From a virus: a stretch of DNA of 64,000 bases. The position numbers and the translations under genes were made by a program. The stretch's first letter is position 1. Each line of letters begins with the position of its first letter. Below are positions 50,601 to 60,700 of this stretch, one piece after another. The notes under the pieces are model-generated. The model saw nothing but the letters and a program-made list of their open reading frames with translations. It was not told the DNA's origin and did not search any database. The stretch is taken from positions 1-64,000 of IMG/VR virus record IMGVR_UViG_3300043570_000986; one strand, written 5' to 3'.

Positions 50601-53600
50601 CTCAAGATGCTTGGTTATCAGGAGGTCATGATTCATTATCTCAAACTATTAAAAAGTATGCAGCATTTACTACTAGAACTGAAAAAGATCCTTTAACTGG
50701 TGAAAATAGAGAAGTTGCAATTGATGATGTTACTTTATATAATGGATTAACTAGAATATTAGCAGATACTGCTGAAGAAAATATGATTGCAAAATTACAT
50801 TATGCTTCAGAAAGTAATCCTAATGTTAAAGCTTTTTATGAGCAAATGATTAAAGATTTAGGTGTTACATTTAATTCTGAAGATGGAACTATTACAACAC
50901 CTAGTAATTCTAATAATTATAATATTTACAGAGCATTCTTAAGTAACTTTAAAAAATCTAGAATATCTCAATTAGATGTATTATTAGGTAAAACAGGTTT
51001 AACTTGGGGTAATGCTAATCAAAATGATCCAGCTAAAGTTTCTTTAACTCAATGGGAAAATAATTTATTAGTTGCTTCTGTTAAAAATAAAGCAACTGTT
51101 ATTGCTGCTTCTGCTAAAATTTATGAAGAAGCTAATGATTTTATTAAACCTAAAAAAGATAATGCTGTTGCATTAGAAAAGAAAGTTGAAACATTAAAAA
51201 AAGAATTTGCTAAGTTAGGTATTAATATTACTACTGCTTATATTAGATTTTCTATTTTAAAACAAAAATCTTTATTAAAAACAGTACAAGAAAATCCTAG
51301 TGCTTATTTAACTAAAGATCAAATAACTTTTTTAAATAGTTATGATATAGAAATACCTATTAACTTTGGTACTTTTGCACCAAAATCTGCAAACTTAAAA
51401 ACATTTAGTATTGAAACTTTATTACAAAATGATCCTATTAGTATTTATAAAAAAGATGCAGGGTTAAGTGAGTTAAAAAGTATAGCTGAAAACAATGCTT
51501 TATTTGATGAATCTATTGGTAACTTTTCATTTACTAATGCTGAAGGAGAAAGAGTTTATGAAATTATTAATAAGTCTTATGTATTAGAAGCTATTTCTAA
51601 ATTTAAAGATGGTACTTATTTAAAAAGTTTAATTAATGGTACTGCTATAGGTTTAAATGAAACTGAAACTAAAAATAATTATTTTTTAAAGAATAACTTG
51701 TTAGTTAACAAGTATCAAGATTACTTAAAAGATTTAAAATTAAATATTCTTAGTGGTATTAGAGATACTAATCCAGGTCCTAATAATGAAAATAGAGCAG
51801 GTATTACTTTTGGTAAATTTGATGGTAGAAGTTATTTAGTAAGTGCTTTAGCATTATTTAATAACAATGGTAATAAAGAATCTGGTAAGTATATATTCAG
51901 ACAAAATGAAGCTTCTAGTACTGCTTATGTTGCAGAGTTACCTAAGTTAGCTTTAGTTGGTGAAAATACAATGGATGACAAAACCATTAATGATTTCTTT
52001 GGTAGACAGTTTTTAAATGAATTTGAAAGAATTGGTAGAGAAAAGAAATTATTTGATGCTGGTAAAGGTACTAAATATGAAAAATATAATACTGCATTAA
52101 CAGATAGAGCTTTTGATTTTACTGAATTCCAATATTTAAAAGATATAATGGGTGAAGCTAAATATCAAGAATTAGTTGATACAGCTTTAGCAGGTACACA
52201 ATTAACTGATGTTCAAATGGCAGAAGTTTTAGGTGCTGTTAATACTTATTTAAATAGTGGTTTTGCTGATTTCTTAAAATTAGTAGATGACTATGGACTT
52301 AAATTTGTTGATGGTATTTCTAAAGAAATGTTATCTAATGCAAATTTAAAAAACTTCTACATTAATGATTATATGATGTCTACATCAATAAATGAATTAT
52401 TAGATGGAGATTATGCATTAGGTAGAAAAGATAAAACAGATATTTCTAAAAGAAATAAATCTGCAATGGCTTCTGGTGTTGATTATGGTAAAGGTAGTCA
52501 TAACTCTGCTATCATTAAAGATATTCCAGTTTATGTAAGACAAAATCCTCAAACTAAAGTTTTAGAAAGAGTTGATGCTTCACAAGTTACTAAAAAAGGA
52601 AAAAAATATTTTGATAATGAAAATAATGAAGTTAATGAAATAACTAGTAATGATGCTCAATCTTATGCTGCTCAACATCATATTATGATGGGTTCATTAA
52701 GAATGGGTAGACTAGATGAAAAAACTAAAGAGATTTATAAAAACATTATTCAGTTTACCAAAAGAGATGAGAAAGGTAAAGTTGTAAGAAATGTTAATAT
52801 TGGTAATAAAAATCAATCTCATTTATCTGATGCTTTAGCTTCATTAAACTCTAAAAAAACAGTAGCTTTTGATGGTGTTAATTCATTAATCTTAAAGATG
52901 TCTGAATTTGGTTTAGTTAGAAGTTCAATATCTTATATTGAAGATAAAGATGTAGATAATTTTACAAACTTAACAAATCAGTTAACTGATTTAATGTTTA
53001 ATAAAGATGACTTTGAAAGTGAAGAATTTAGAAGTCTTACTGCTCAAATAGCTAAGTTATATAAACCAGTACCAGGAATGGAATACTGGCATAATTTAGC
53101 TAACAATATGGATAAGAATGCTGTAGATCATGTTGCTACACAATCTGCTTCTAAAGGAGCTACAACACTTGCTGAAGATAGTTTATCTGGTGATTTAAAC
53201 TTATCTAAATCAAGATTTAAAGTTGCTAATAATACTAAAAGATTACAAGTAGAAACTCCTACTGGTAAAAAAGAAATTGTATTTGGTTCTCAAATATTAA
53301 CTATTATTACTAGTGAGTTAGATGACAATTCAGATGTTAATTTTTTAATTGGTGGTAAAGAAATTAAAAATTTAGGTGAATTAAGAGCTGCTTATAATGA
53401 TGCAATTAATGATTCTAGAAATTCTGAATTTACTAAAGCAATTGCTGTTATTAAAGATTTAAAAGGTAAGGCTTTAAGTCCAGATAGTAATTATGATGGA
53501 ATGATTGATACTACGGAGTTAGATGAGATTGTTAAAAGATCTTTAGCTGCAAGTGGTGCTGATGTTCAACAAATGCAATATTTTGAAGGTGGTTATAACT

Positions 53601-56600
53601 ATAACATGATTCAAATGTTAGTTAAAGCTGAACAAGTTATTTTAGCACATTTTAGTAAAGGTGTTTTAAATCAAAAAGTTAATGGTGATAAAGTATCATT
53701 GTTATCTGGTTCAGGTATTACTGTTGTTAGAAATATTGCTACAGGTAATGTTATATCTCATCATGAAGTTGTTAAAAACCCTTCTAAATATACTGACAAA
53801 ACTAAATATTCTACAAATACTACTTTAAAATATAATGAAGAAGATAAAGATGGTAGAAGATATTCTGAATGTATTTTATCTCAAGCTATTTTAACTAGAC
53901 ATGGTTTAAAAGTAGGAGATGAAATTACTGAAAAACATCCAGAGTTATTAAAAATGTTTGGATACCGTATTCCTACAGGTGATAAACAATCTGCTATGTC
54001 ATTAAAAGTAGTTAGTTTATTACCAGATTATTACAATGGTGTAGGTATATTTCCTGATGAAATTGTGTATTTATCTGGAGCTGACTTTGATATTGACTCT
54101 GAGTTTATTCAAATGCCTGCATTTTGGATTAATTCAGAAGGTGTACCAGTTAAATTTGGTACTGAAAAAACTAATGCTGAAAAGTTTGAAGCTTATAAAT
54201 ATTATAACAAAAAATATGATAAGAATTTTAAAGCAGTATACAACAACATATTATCTAAAGATGCTAGACTTACTTCGTTAATAGGTAATGAAGATTTAGA
54301 TAAAGATCAAGTTTCAGCTATTAAAACAATTGTATTTGATGAAGCTTATAAAGAAGCATCTATTAAATTAGGTTTACCTTTTAATGAAAAAGACTTTATT
54401 AAATCTAAATTACAACCTACAGCTAATTACAATAATATAGCAGTAGATTCAATGATTTCTATTTTAACTAATGATTCATTAAATGGTATTACTAATAATA
54501 CTACATCAACAGATGCTTTAAAAGATGTTGCTGAAAATTTAATTAATGGTGGATTTATTAAACAAACTAAAGGTAATATTCAAGAAAAAAATAAATCTGC
54601 TCATGATATTAATGGTAAGTTTGATGCTAATAAAAAGAACTCTGATGGTAAAAATGGTATTGGTATAGCCGCTAATAAAATTCAACAGTTTGCTTTTTTA
54701 ATGTCTAAAATAGGAAATAAAAGTGTCATATTTAATGAAGAATCTTTTAAATTTGAAATTGCTGGACAAGTTGGTGGTATATATCAAGAAAAAAATAAAG
54801 AAGGTCAACGTATTGCAGATAACTTAAACTTACTTTTAAATGCTTTTACAGATAATGCTAAAGATCCTATTGCTGGTAGATTAAACTTAAAGTTTGAATT
54901 ACTTGGTGGTGCTATGGAATTAATTATGCAAGGTATGACATTTGAAAATACTATGAAGTTAATTAATTTACCTATTATTCAAGAATATGGTGAGTTAGCT
55001 AAAACTTTAAAATATGCACTTAAGACTGGTGTAGAATCTAGTTTTACTAAAGAGTCTATTAAAATTGCAGCAATTGCTAAAATACTTTATCCAGAAGAAG
55101 CTAAAAAGAAATTAAGTAGTGCTATTGAATTAGTAAAAAATGCTAAACAAAATAAAGATCCAGAATTACAAACTATATCTAAAAATAATATTGAAAATAT
55201 CTTATTAGGTAAAGGTTTTGAAAGTTCAGATGCTAATGATTTTGAAAATAATAATGATGTACAAATACAAGCATTATTTCAATTTTTAAAAGTTGTTGAT
55301 CAAAATAATGTAATGTCTAACATTAATACATTCCTTAAATTAAATCAAGGATTAGATGTATCATTTACAAACTTACATGATGATTTACATCAAGCAATTG
55401 ATACTTTTAAAATTAATGATTTAGTAGAAACACCTAGTGAAGAATTACAAGTAACTGATGAACCACATATTGATATTACTAGTTTATTAGAAGGAGATAA
55501 AAATACTTTAAATAATATTAAGCGTGCTTTAATTGTAGAAAAACAAGTAGGTCAAAAGATATTTATTGAACAAACTAAAGTATTTAAAAATGAGTTTCAA
55601 AAGTTTTTAAGTAGTTTAAGTCCTTCTTTTACTAAGACTGGAGATAATTTAGCTAAAATAAGTAGAGAGTTTTTAGGATTCTTAGCTGTTAAATCTTATA
55701 TTGCAGATTTAGAAAAATTAAAAAAAGACTTAAATACTTCTGAGGATAACAAAGAAAAAGTAGAAGCAGTTGACAAAAGATTAAAATCAATTGATTTAGG
55801 TTTAGTATTTAATGAATTAAATGCTGAAGGTAAAAAAACTTTAGCTCAACAATTAATTGTCTTAAAAGCTGATCAAGCAACTAAAAATAATTATATTGTT
55901 AACTATTTTTCAGCTAAAATAAATGATGTTAATTTACAACCAGAAGATCAATCTATATATGAAGCTGATGTTATAGATACTAAATCTTTTGTTAAAGAAA
56001 GTAATGAAACTATATCTTTATTAATAGATTCAGTTAAATCTTTATATAGTGATAATACAACTAAATTAGATGAAACAGGATTAACACCAAGAGATTTTGT
56101 TAATAACATGTTAGGTTATTTAATGGTTAAAGATAACATGACATTTAAAAATAATAGTGTTGCAAAATACTTACCTGTTGAAATGTTTGGTAATTATTCT
56201 AAATCATTAGATAATATTATTGAAGCATTAGTTACTAAGTCTGATAAATTATCTGTTAAGTTAGATGATTTAGGATATAACTTTAGAAAACTATATGCTA
56301 CAGATTTAAATACTCCTTACAATGCTCTTAAGTTTGCAGGTATTCAAGATAATGGTAGTTCAATTACAATTACTGAAAATAATCAAGAAATTACATTTAA
56401 AACTAAGAGTAATACTGCATTAGAAATTGCTAAGATAAAATTTCAAATTAGTCAAACTTCTAATGAACAAGTATTAGCAGAATTACAAAAACAACAAAGT
56501 ATATTAGAAAATAAGTTATCTAAAGAAAAACCTATTATTGAAAATAAAGAAGTTTTAGATAAAATGTTTAAATCTGAAAAGACTGAAGAAAAAGGTAGTT

Positions 56601-57322
56601 ATAAAGATAAAGATGGTAAAACAGTTACGTATGATAAATCTTCTTATATCTTTCCTCAGTTTATGCAAATTAGAGTTGGAGAAAAAGGTGAAGCTAAAGC
56701 TCAAGTTTATGAATTAGTTAGTTACACTAGTGAATTAAATAAAAATAAAACTATAGGTATGCAAAAGCATACACTAAATGAAGGTTTTGCTATAGGTGAA
56801 TCTGCTGTATATAAATTAGTTGAAAAGACAGGTAATAAAGGTGTTAGTATATTTTCTACTGGAACTTACGATAATGCAGTTAGTATATTTAGTAAAATTA
56901 CTAAAAAGACTCCTGCTCAAAGAGATGCTGAAAATGTTGTTAATACTGAAGAAGAAGTAGCTGCTCAATTAACTGCAGCTAAAACTACATTAAGTCCTAA
57001 AGAACAACTTCGTGCAGATATTCTTAAAAGAAATCCTAAGTTAGAAACTGAAGCTAATACTCAAGTTATTAATGTAATTCCTGATGAAAATTTGGAAACT
57101 ACTAAAAAAAGCATTAACTTAGATGCAAAAACACAGATGCTTAAAGGTATTGTAAAAGATTTAATTAGTTCTAATAAAGATAAAATTGATTTATTACTTA
57201 CACCTGAAGAAAGAGATATAATGAATACAAGATATAAAAATGTTAGTTCTGTTGAAGAAATTAAAGCATTAAGAGATGATGTATTTCAAATGATTGAAGG
57301 TAAAAACCCATTTAAATGTTAA
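44675..57322 (+). CDS. Giant virion protein: zincin protease + single-chain RNA polymerase, 4215 aa
   Basis: Single uninterrupted 4215-residue frame. Residues about 165-215 and 420-450 are Gly/Ala-rich hydrophobic stretches (GGAGTTIGAALTGAAW, IIGALSAGIAGPGIV) that could insert in membranes. A Pro/Gln/Ala linker lies near 750-800. A zincin motif HEAFH (His1683-His1687) is followed by EEHMADKF, which can give the third ligand. The RNA polymerase core has RIPTGDKQSAMSLKVVSLLP and then the catalytic DFDID at 3137-3141. This is the Mg-binding motif of the packaged polymerases of crAss-like phages (phi14:2 gp66). The long C-terminus is helical. Expected to be injected and to transcribe early genes; the protease may cut the polyprotein or host targets. 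Confidence 0.85.
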   Translation: MPENPIITPITFDPDKQIKSLTGGQATQLGIESGEAFGLSAPSFGTSQYDKPQETSWSEVKSGDFKYLRGERQTKLDKLGNGLINMAGKTLTTAAEGIVNPFYGTIAALTNTNEKGEWDPSANAYYNNALTQSLDNVGKGFEEFAPTYETKKEATATGLGKLWSFNTISRDILGGAGTTIGAALTGAAWSKGMSLVGKALGAAGSSQEAATIIAEAAESGIAASADKLKYVANESLKKTIKDGARQGTIAITSASGEAGAEAREAEKNVYYKLTHDDFGNEKRMSEGELEYAKMMSKQAGDAAFAMNLPVIMADNWITFGKALFGNKTNDFAKKIIKEGSVLDEATGAYKAIEKGKYANLGYRAGKIGGTMASEGTQEQLQFGIGKTVEDYYKNKYYNPNAADFADSMTKGLAEAYGTQEGWHSGIIGALSAGIAGPGIVLASKGGKAFKDEYITNPEDAIIAKGVESLNQYSAEVIRKKFVDNFVRSANITENKDEALANNDDFNYHNANEDMIFSYVYNRMQNGKLEDLKQELNAFKDLTVEELKNQYGIEINVNNKSKFDELTSTNAVKKFVESRMEKVAAIEDTYNSVTKLFPNANPDVKELLMYSAQGMENTKERRKSLGVEISETVGQPVLQELITRAVPEQEVLSTFITATPENFGTRYASLSLENQENFKAFLKATKNVNELKKDEVIKKLDDLSSLTNREKDFVAAYNALKTPQLQDQFLQQSQTLWDKYANIEKQKNKQDVAEEQAANQPPVQPPANPLDPNDPNNANPPAPGQQPVSAPAAKVDPSNPLAQWYTANKIDYSISEKDLTDALNRDVANKTISEEEAGNIFADWSDNQNKQPAPIQGITPESIEREKQKELEFWKDNLDDAWKAGSKETIREHIEKKYNDLLASIGKQPAPEQNTKDPKRPQSFLMTQTKDRDTALQSNGAVIGNFRGTKEDGTPKYGIPVNGQPVVLSTFAEVQGKLKELIDSKENLNDHINFEITDSGFVLILIDDMPVSVIDNGKNFKGTEEQKKDFFEVNYLFYKNTVARTIEELNANKALINFTATSLLNFTTNNEDTQTTLETLQQENPQIPFVLKIGPNMLDPLNTDTDIYYNEETKGQSVSSNESIANIQDGLHLEITENSYPQLPIKVRIAPHANLQEELDKVNAATTPEEKIAAVKAFNNEVFIALKPVKGVNRKISLFYDTKSDIFALQVEEKTSGSKWGGETTKKTAEIVLPNVSTESILQGLNARQVNGKDARALVEADIKYNNYIDEDNQVIPSRLSTPIGQEGLFKYDLQAQIADDVKPASSTVVTTTPAQQTPAQTTTTTTLTNEEQIAKYRADEQAELLKAIPNIADYSDTYGENQGNMPDNLYAIYKPIYDKYNKLITDVSESKPTTDAKADIERRRQEELEALPFDEEAKQRLEFAKTKGQERYLRELKLQASKIAGRVDTSTGKSILIPSGSDIIEKHNAEDVLNNSNSDIESRIMAIQKLAEISKPYNEGRKSDILKSIVKIKSGEILGVEDLEIKKIYDAELAALKTKPVTTSTANTELEADFATMNNSTAFVGKVKEDLINKWNQILGTNFPTKPKSAQLSLFKSAVESYLNKINPERGKDIVYSIGLEESTGITQQEIDAIKAILPKFISIDDIKTIAQNLRVKGIPYGAFKNKVIYLNTAKGKPGTAYHEAFHAVFRTMLTDAQIQKYLMASAKDFVKSGKNMQEEVAKLRETVADYLTKSDLELQTIVLEEHMADKFQAFSENKVGRETEPFLRQLFIKIKEFFKQLFRMGNELDMFYSNILKGAFVNATPISNVYTKSNDTVFKLLPNKFTATDNGFFTAQESRKIINSFAIDIYKFKTGKYGKIEELTNKDGSVKSDEQILKYFVNKRVNDLTTKGYDYADSFMDTNEVMANEISSNIEKELYLYDDKNTNSSNTNGYEVLSSSVLEKLKIFNFKNSSEDITEQEGGDENQEIKEKFSSQDAWLSGGHDSLSQTIKKYAAFTTRTEKDPLTGENREVAIDDVTLYNGLTRILADTAEENMIAKLHYASESNPNVKAFYEQMIKDLGVTFNSEDGTITTPSNSNNYNIYRAFLSNFKKSRISQLDVLLGKTGLTWGNANQNDPAKVSLTQWENNLLVASVKNKATVIAASAKIYEEANDFIKPKKDNAVALEKKVETLKKEFAKLGINITTAYIRFSILKQKSLLKTVQENPSAYLTKDQITFLNSYDIEIPINFGTFAPKSANLKTFSIETLLQNDPISIYKKDAGLSELKSIAENNALFDESIGNFSFTNAEGERVYEIINKSYVLEAISKFKDGTYLKSLINGTAIGLNETETKNNYFLKNNLLVNKYQDYLKDLKLNILSGIRDTNPGPNNENRAGITFGKFDGRSYLVSALALFNNNGNKESGKYIFRQNEASSTAYVAELPKLALVGENTMDDKTINDFFGRQFLNEFERIGREKKLFDAGKGTKYEKYNTALTDRAFDFTEFQYLKDIMGEAKYQELVDTALAGTQLTDVQMAEVLGAVNTYLNSGFADFLKLVDDYGLKFVDGISKEMLSNANLKNFYINDYMMSTSINELLDGDYALGRKDKTDISKRNKSAMASGVDYGKGSHNSAIIKDIPVYVRQNPQTKVLERVDASQVTKKGKKYFDNENNEVNEITSNDAQSYAAQHHIMMGSLRMGRLDEKTKEIYKNIIQFTKRDEKGKVVRNVNIGNKNQSHLSDALASLNSKKTVAFDGVNSLILKMSEFGLVRSSISYIEDKDVDNFTNLTNQLTDLMFNKDDFESEEFRSLTAQIAKLYKPVPGMEYWHNLANNMDKNAVDHVATQSASKGATTLAEDSLSGDLNLSKSRFKVANNTKRLQVETPTGKKEIVFGSQILTIITSELDDNSDVNFLIGGKEIKNLGELRAAYNDAINDSRNSEFTKAIAVIKDLKGKALSPDSNYDGMIDTTELDEIVKRSLAASGADVQQMQYFEGGYNYNMIQMLVKAEQVILAHFSKGVLNQKVNGDKVSLLSGSGITVVRNIATGNVISHHEVVKNPSKYTDKTKYSTNTTLKYNEEDKDGRRYSECILSQAILTRHGLKVGDEITEKHPELLKMFGYRIPTGDKQSAMSLKVVSLLPDYYNGVGIFPDEIVYLSGADFDIDSEFIQMPAFWINSEGVPVKFGTEKTNAEKFEAYKYYNKKYDKNFKAVYNNILSKDARLTSLIGNEDLDKDQVSAIKTIVFDEAYKEASIKLGLPFNEKDFIKSKLQPTANYNNIAVDSMISILTNDSLNGITNNTTSTDALKDVAENLINGGFIKQTKGNIQEKNKSAHDINGKFDANKKNSDGKNGIGIAANKIQQFAFLMSKIGNKSVIFNEESFKFEIAGQVGGIYQEKNKEGQRIADNLNLLLNAFTDNAKDPIAGRLNLKFELLGGAMELIMQGMTFENTMKLINLPIIQEYGELAKTLKYALKTGVESSFTKESIKIAAIAKILYPEEAKKKLSSAIELVKNAKQNKDPELQTISKNNIENILLGKGFESSDANDFENNNDVQIQALFQFLKVVDQNNVMSNINTFLKLNQGLDVSFTNLHDDLHQAIDTFKINDLVETPSEELQVTDEPHIDITSLLEGDKNTLNNIKRALIVEKQVGQKIFIEQTKVFKNEFQKFLSSLSPSFTKTGDNLAKISREFLGFLAVKSYIADLEKLKKDLNTSEDNKEKVEAVDKRLKSIDLGLVFNELNAEGKKTLAQQLIVLKADQATKNNYIVNYFSAKINDVNLQPEDQSIYEADVIDTKSFVKESNETISLLIDSVKSLYSDNTTKLDETGLTPRDFVNNMLGYLMVKDNMTFKNNSVAKYLPVEMFGNYSKSLDNIIEALVTKSDKLSVKLDDLGYNFRKLYATDLNTPYNALKFAGIQDNGSSITITENNQEITFKTKSNTALEIAKIKFQISQTSNEQVLAELQKQQSILENKLSKEKPIIENKEVLDKMFKSEKTEEKGSYKDKDGKTVTYDKSSYIFPQFMQIRVGEKGEAKAQVYELVSYTSELNKNKTIGMQKHTLNEGFAIGESAVYKLVEKTGNKGVSIFSTGTYDNAVSIFSKITKKTPAQRDAENVVNTEEEVAAQLTAAKTTLSPKEQLRADILKRNPKLETEANTQVINVIPDENLETTKKSINLDAKTQMLKGIVKDLISSNKDKIDLLLTPEERDIMNTRYKNVSSVEEIKALRDDVFQMIEGKNPFKC

Positions 57323-57325
57323 ACT

Positions 57326-57769
57326 ATGGCTTGTAATGTATTAAATAACGCAATAAAAGACATGTATTATAAAGGTATTATGTCTGAAGCTAGGATGGTA
57401 AATCCTAATAAAATAACTGAATTCGATATTGCTAATGAAGAACTTAAAAAAGTTGCTCAAGATTTATATGGAGTTAAAGATAAAGGATTACCTTTTACTA
57501 TTATAGATGAAGGTTTAAAAAAAGAAATAACTGGTTCTACTTATCGTAGAGATAATACTTCTAATGTATTAAGAGCTGAACCTAATAATGAATTTTTTAA
57601 TGAACTTCAGACAAATTTTGATTTAATTGAAACTGAAAATGATAAGTTAGATTATGAAGAAGAAAATAAAATGTCTGAAGATATGTATGAAAGATCAGAT
57701 TATGATGGAATACAAGATTTTGAAAAATTATTAGAGTCAGGAGAAATAACACAATTTTGTAGTAGATAA
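57326..57769 (+). CDS. Small acidic cargo-block protein, 147 aa
   Basis: Starts MACNVLNNAIKDMYYKG; soluble, acidic C-terminal half (ENDKLDYEEENKMSEDMY...). Located between the giant protein and its large partner and separated from them by 3 and 14 nt. Its MAC start resembles that of the next gene (MACLYSHNG). Likely part of the same virion complex; no motif identified. Confidence 0.6.
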   Translation: MACNVLNNAIKDMYYKGIMSEARMVNPNKITEFDIANEELKKVAQDLYGVKDKGLPFTIIDEGLKKEITGSTYRRDNTSNVLRAEPNNEFFNELQTNFDLIETENDKLDYEEENKMSEDMYERSDYDGIQDFEKLLESGEITQFCSR

Positions 57770-57783
57770 TTAAAAATAATAAT

Positions 57784-60700
57784 ATGGCATGTTTATACTC
57801 CCACAATGGGAAAACTTATACTAAAGAAGAATTAATTGATTATTTAAAAAATAATCCTAATATTTATAATATTAAACCAGATTTTAGTAATATTAATGAA
57901 ATTATTGAACAAATAGCTAATGAACCTGAGGTCACTGAAAAAAAAGTGTTAGGCAATCAAACTATTAAGCGTTTAAACAACTTGATTCAAAATCAAATTA
58001 AAATTTTACAAAGTAGAATACTTGAGTTTGAATCAGCTAAAGAAAGAAAAGGTTATTTACCTAAAGAAGATACTATTAATAGGTTAAAAGATTTAAAAGA
58101 AAAGTTATCTACTTTAGAAAATGTAGATGCGTTTACAAATACTGCTGATTTTATTCATCAAGAATTAGGTATTGTTGAAAATTTTTTAGATAATACGTTT
58201 GATGTAAATAATGAAAATCATATTAATTTTGTTTTACAAATTAGAAAACAATTAGAATCTTATAAAGAGTTTGCTACATTTTTACCTGAAATGTCTGATT
58301 TAAATTCAGAAATTAAAAAGATTGCTAGTGAAATAGATTCTATGTATAAAAATACTCAAGAAAGAGTTGAAGAAATTCTTGAAGAATACATGATTAATTT
58401 TGTTAAAACTAATACTAAAAGAAATATTAGTAAAGAAGATATTAAGCAAATGTTAGATGAGTCTAAAGATATATCTTGGCAAGAAATGAAGATGGGTGGT
58501 TTATCTAATAGTATGGATCCACTATTACAATTATTGCAAAGACATGTTGAAAAGACTAGAGAAGAAGTTTATGAAAACACTAATAACTGGATTGCTAAAG
58601 TTAAAAATCAAATATCAAAACTTAAGAAAGCAGGAATAGATGGATTTGATTGGATGTTTCAAAAAACAAAAGATGGTAAATTAACAGGTAGAATACTACA
58701 AAGAGTTAATGAATTATATTATAAAGATAGAACTGCTATTTTTAGTATTTTAAGAGATGCTAAAGGAGATAAGAGAGAGTATATTTATAAACCAGGAGAA
58801 ACTTTATCTGAAGCTGAAAAACAACATAATTTAAAATTTTCAGAAGATAAAAAGAAAGTTGGTTCATTTTTAAGTGCTGAAACAGTTGATAATACTGGTG
58901 CTAGAGATGGTGAAAATCATAAATATTCTGATGAGTTTAAACAAGAAAGAAATAACTTTGAAAAATTAGTTAGTTATGAATCAGGATATACTGAATGGGT
59001 TAAAAAACCATTTGTACCAGGAACTAAAAAACTTAATGGTGAAGAATTGACTCAAAAAGAATATGATAGATTATATACTACATATAAAAGAAAATATTAC
59101 ACTGAACTTAAAGAAGGTTTTAGATTAAAAAGTACTTATGATAATGCAACTAAAAGTTGGGTTAGTGATGGTACTGTTGAAAGAACTGAAACTTCTAGAG
59201 TTAAACCTGAATATGTTGAAGTTGTTACTGAAATAAATGGTGCAACAACTAAATATGCAGATAAACAATATCATTCTCTAATGAATGATAATAGTCCTGC
59301 AGGTATTGCAAGAAAAGAGTTTTTTGAATTTTATAGAAATACTTCTAATGAATTATTAGATAAATTACCTTTAGCTACTAAGCAAAAAATGCAAGGTAAA
59401 ATGTTTAGAGTTAGAAGTTCTATTGCTAAAGATATTAAATCTATAGGTATATTTAATACTGTTAAAAAATCTATTAGACAATATGTTAATCCTGATGTAA
59501 TTTTTACTTCTAGAGAATTAGATGAAGAAGGAAATATGTTAGAAGATGTGCCTATTTTTTATACAGGAGAATTAAAAAGTAATAGAAAAATTGAGCAATT
59601 AACTAAGAAATTAGAAGAATTAAGAAAAGAACTTCAAACTAATGCTAAAGATAAATCCTTAGCAAATAAAATTAAGATGACTAAAAATCTTTTATTAATT
59701 GAAGAATCTAAACTTACTCCTGATGAATTAGAATTAGATATGGGTAAATCATTAATTAAAGCTGCTCAAATGGCTGAGAATTATGATTTAATGAAACAAG
59801 CTGAAGCTACATTACTTATTGCTAAAAAAGTAATTGAACAAAAAAACTTTTTTAAACTTAATGCTGCAGGGCAAAAAGAAATAATTAAAGGTATTGATTC
59901 TAATGTAAATAAAAGAATGAAAAGTTACATGACAATGATATTTTATTCTAATTCTACAGCTAATCAAGATCAAATATCTAAACTCATACAGAATTTTAAT
60001 AGTTTTGTAGCTTATAAATCCTTAGGTTTAAATCCATTTTCAGCTATTAATAATACTGTAATGGCTAAAATTAATAATAGAATAGAAGGATTTGGTAAAC
60101 AATTTGGATTTACTAATAAACATTTAAATTCTGCAATTGCAGATACTGCAGAGTATATTAGAAGTTTAAGTTATATGAAAAATTTAGGTAAAGATGAATA
60201 CTTGTTAGATCCTTCTAATAAGTTTGAAGCAATGCTTAAAAAGTTTAACTGGTTAGATAGAAATCAAATTATTGAAGATAGTTCTGCTATTAGTAAAGTG
60301 ATGTTTATGGGTATTACAGGTGGTGAATTTATTGCACAATCTAATACTGCTATTGCTAAACTTAGATCTCAAATACTTACTAATTCTAAAACTGGTGAAA
60401 AATTATCAGTTTGGGAAGCACATGAATTTATCAATGGAGAATTAAAACTTAAAGATGGTTTTGAATATTCTGCACAAGAAAAAAGAAGTATATCTGTAGA
60501 TATTAAAAACATGAATAAAATGATTCATGGTAACTACAGTGGAAATGATAAAGTTGCTATGCAAGAACATGCTTTAGGTCAATCTGCAATGCAATTTAAA
60601 AAGTGGGTATATAACTTTGCTAAATCTAGATATGGTAATACTTATTATGATGAAACTTCTGGAGATTACCAAGAAGGTAGATATAGAACTTTTAAAGATT

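Noticed and set aside
54057-54281. Frame inside the polymerase region of the giant gene
   Set aside because: Low-complexity Leu/Lys/Ile peptide in a shifted frame over conserved catalytic sequence; typical AT-rich shadow.
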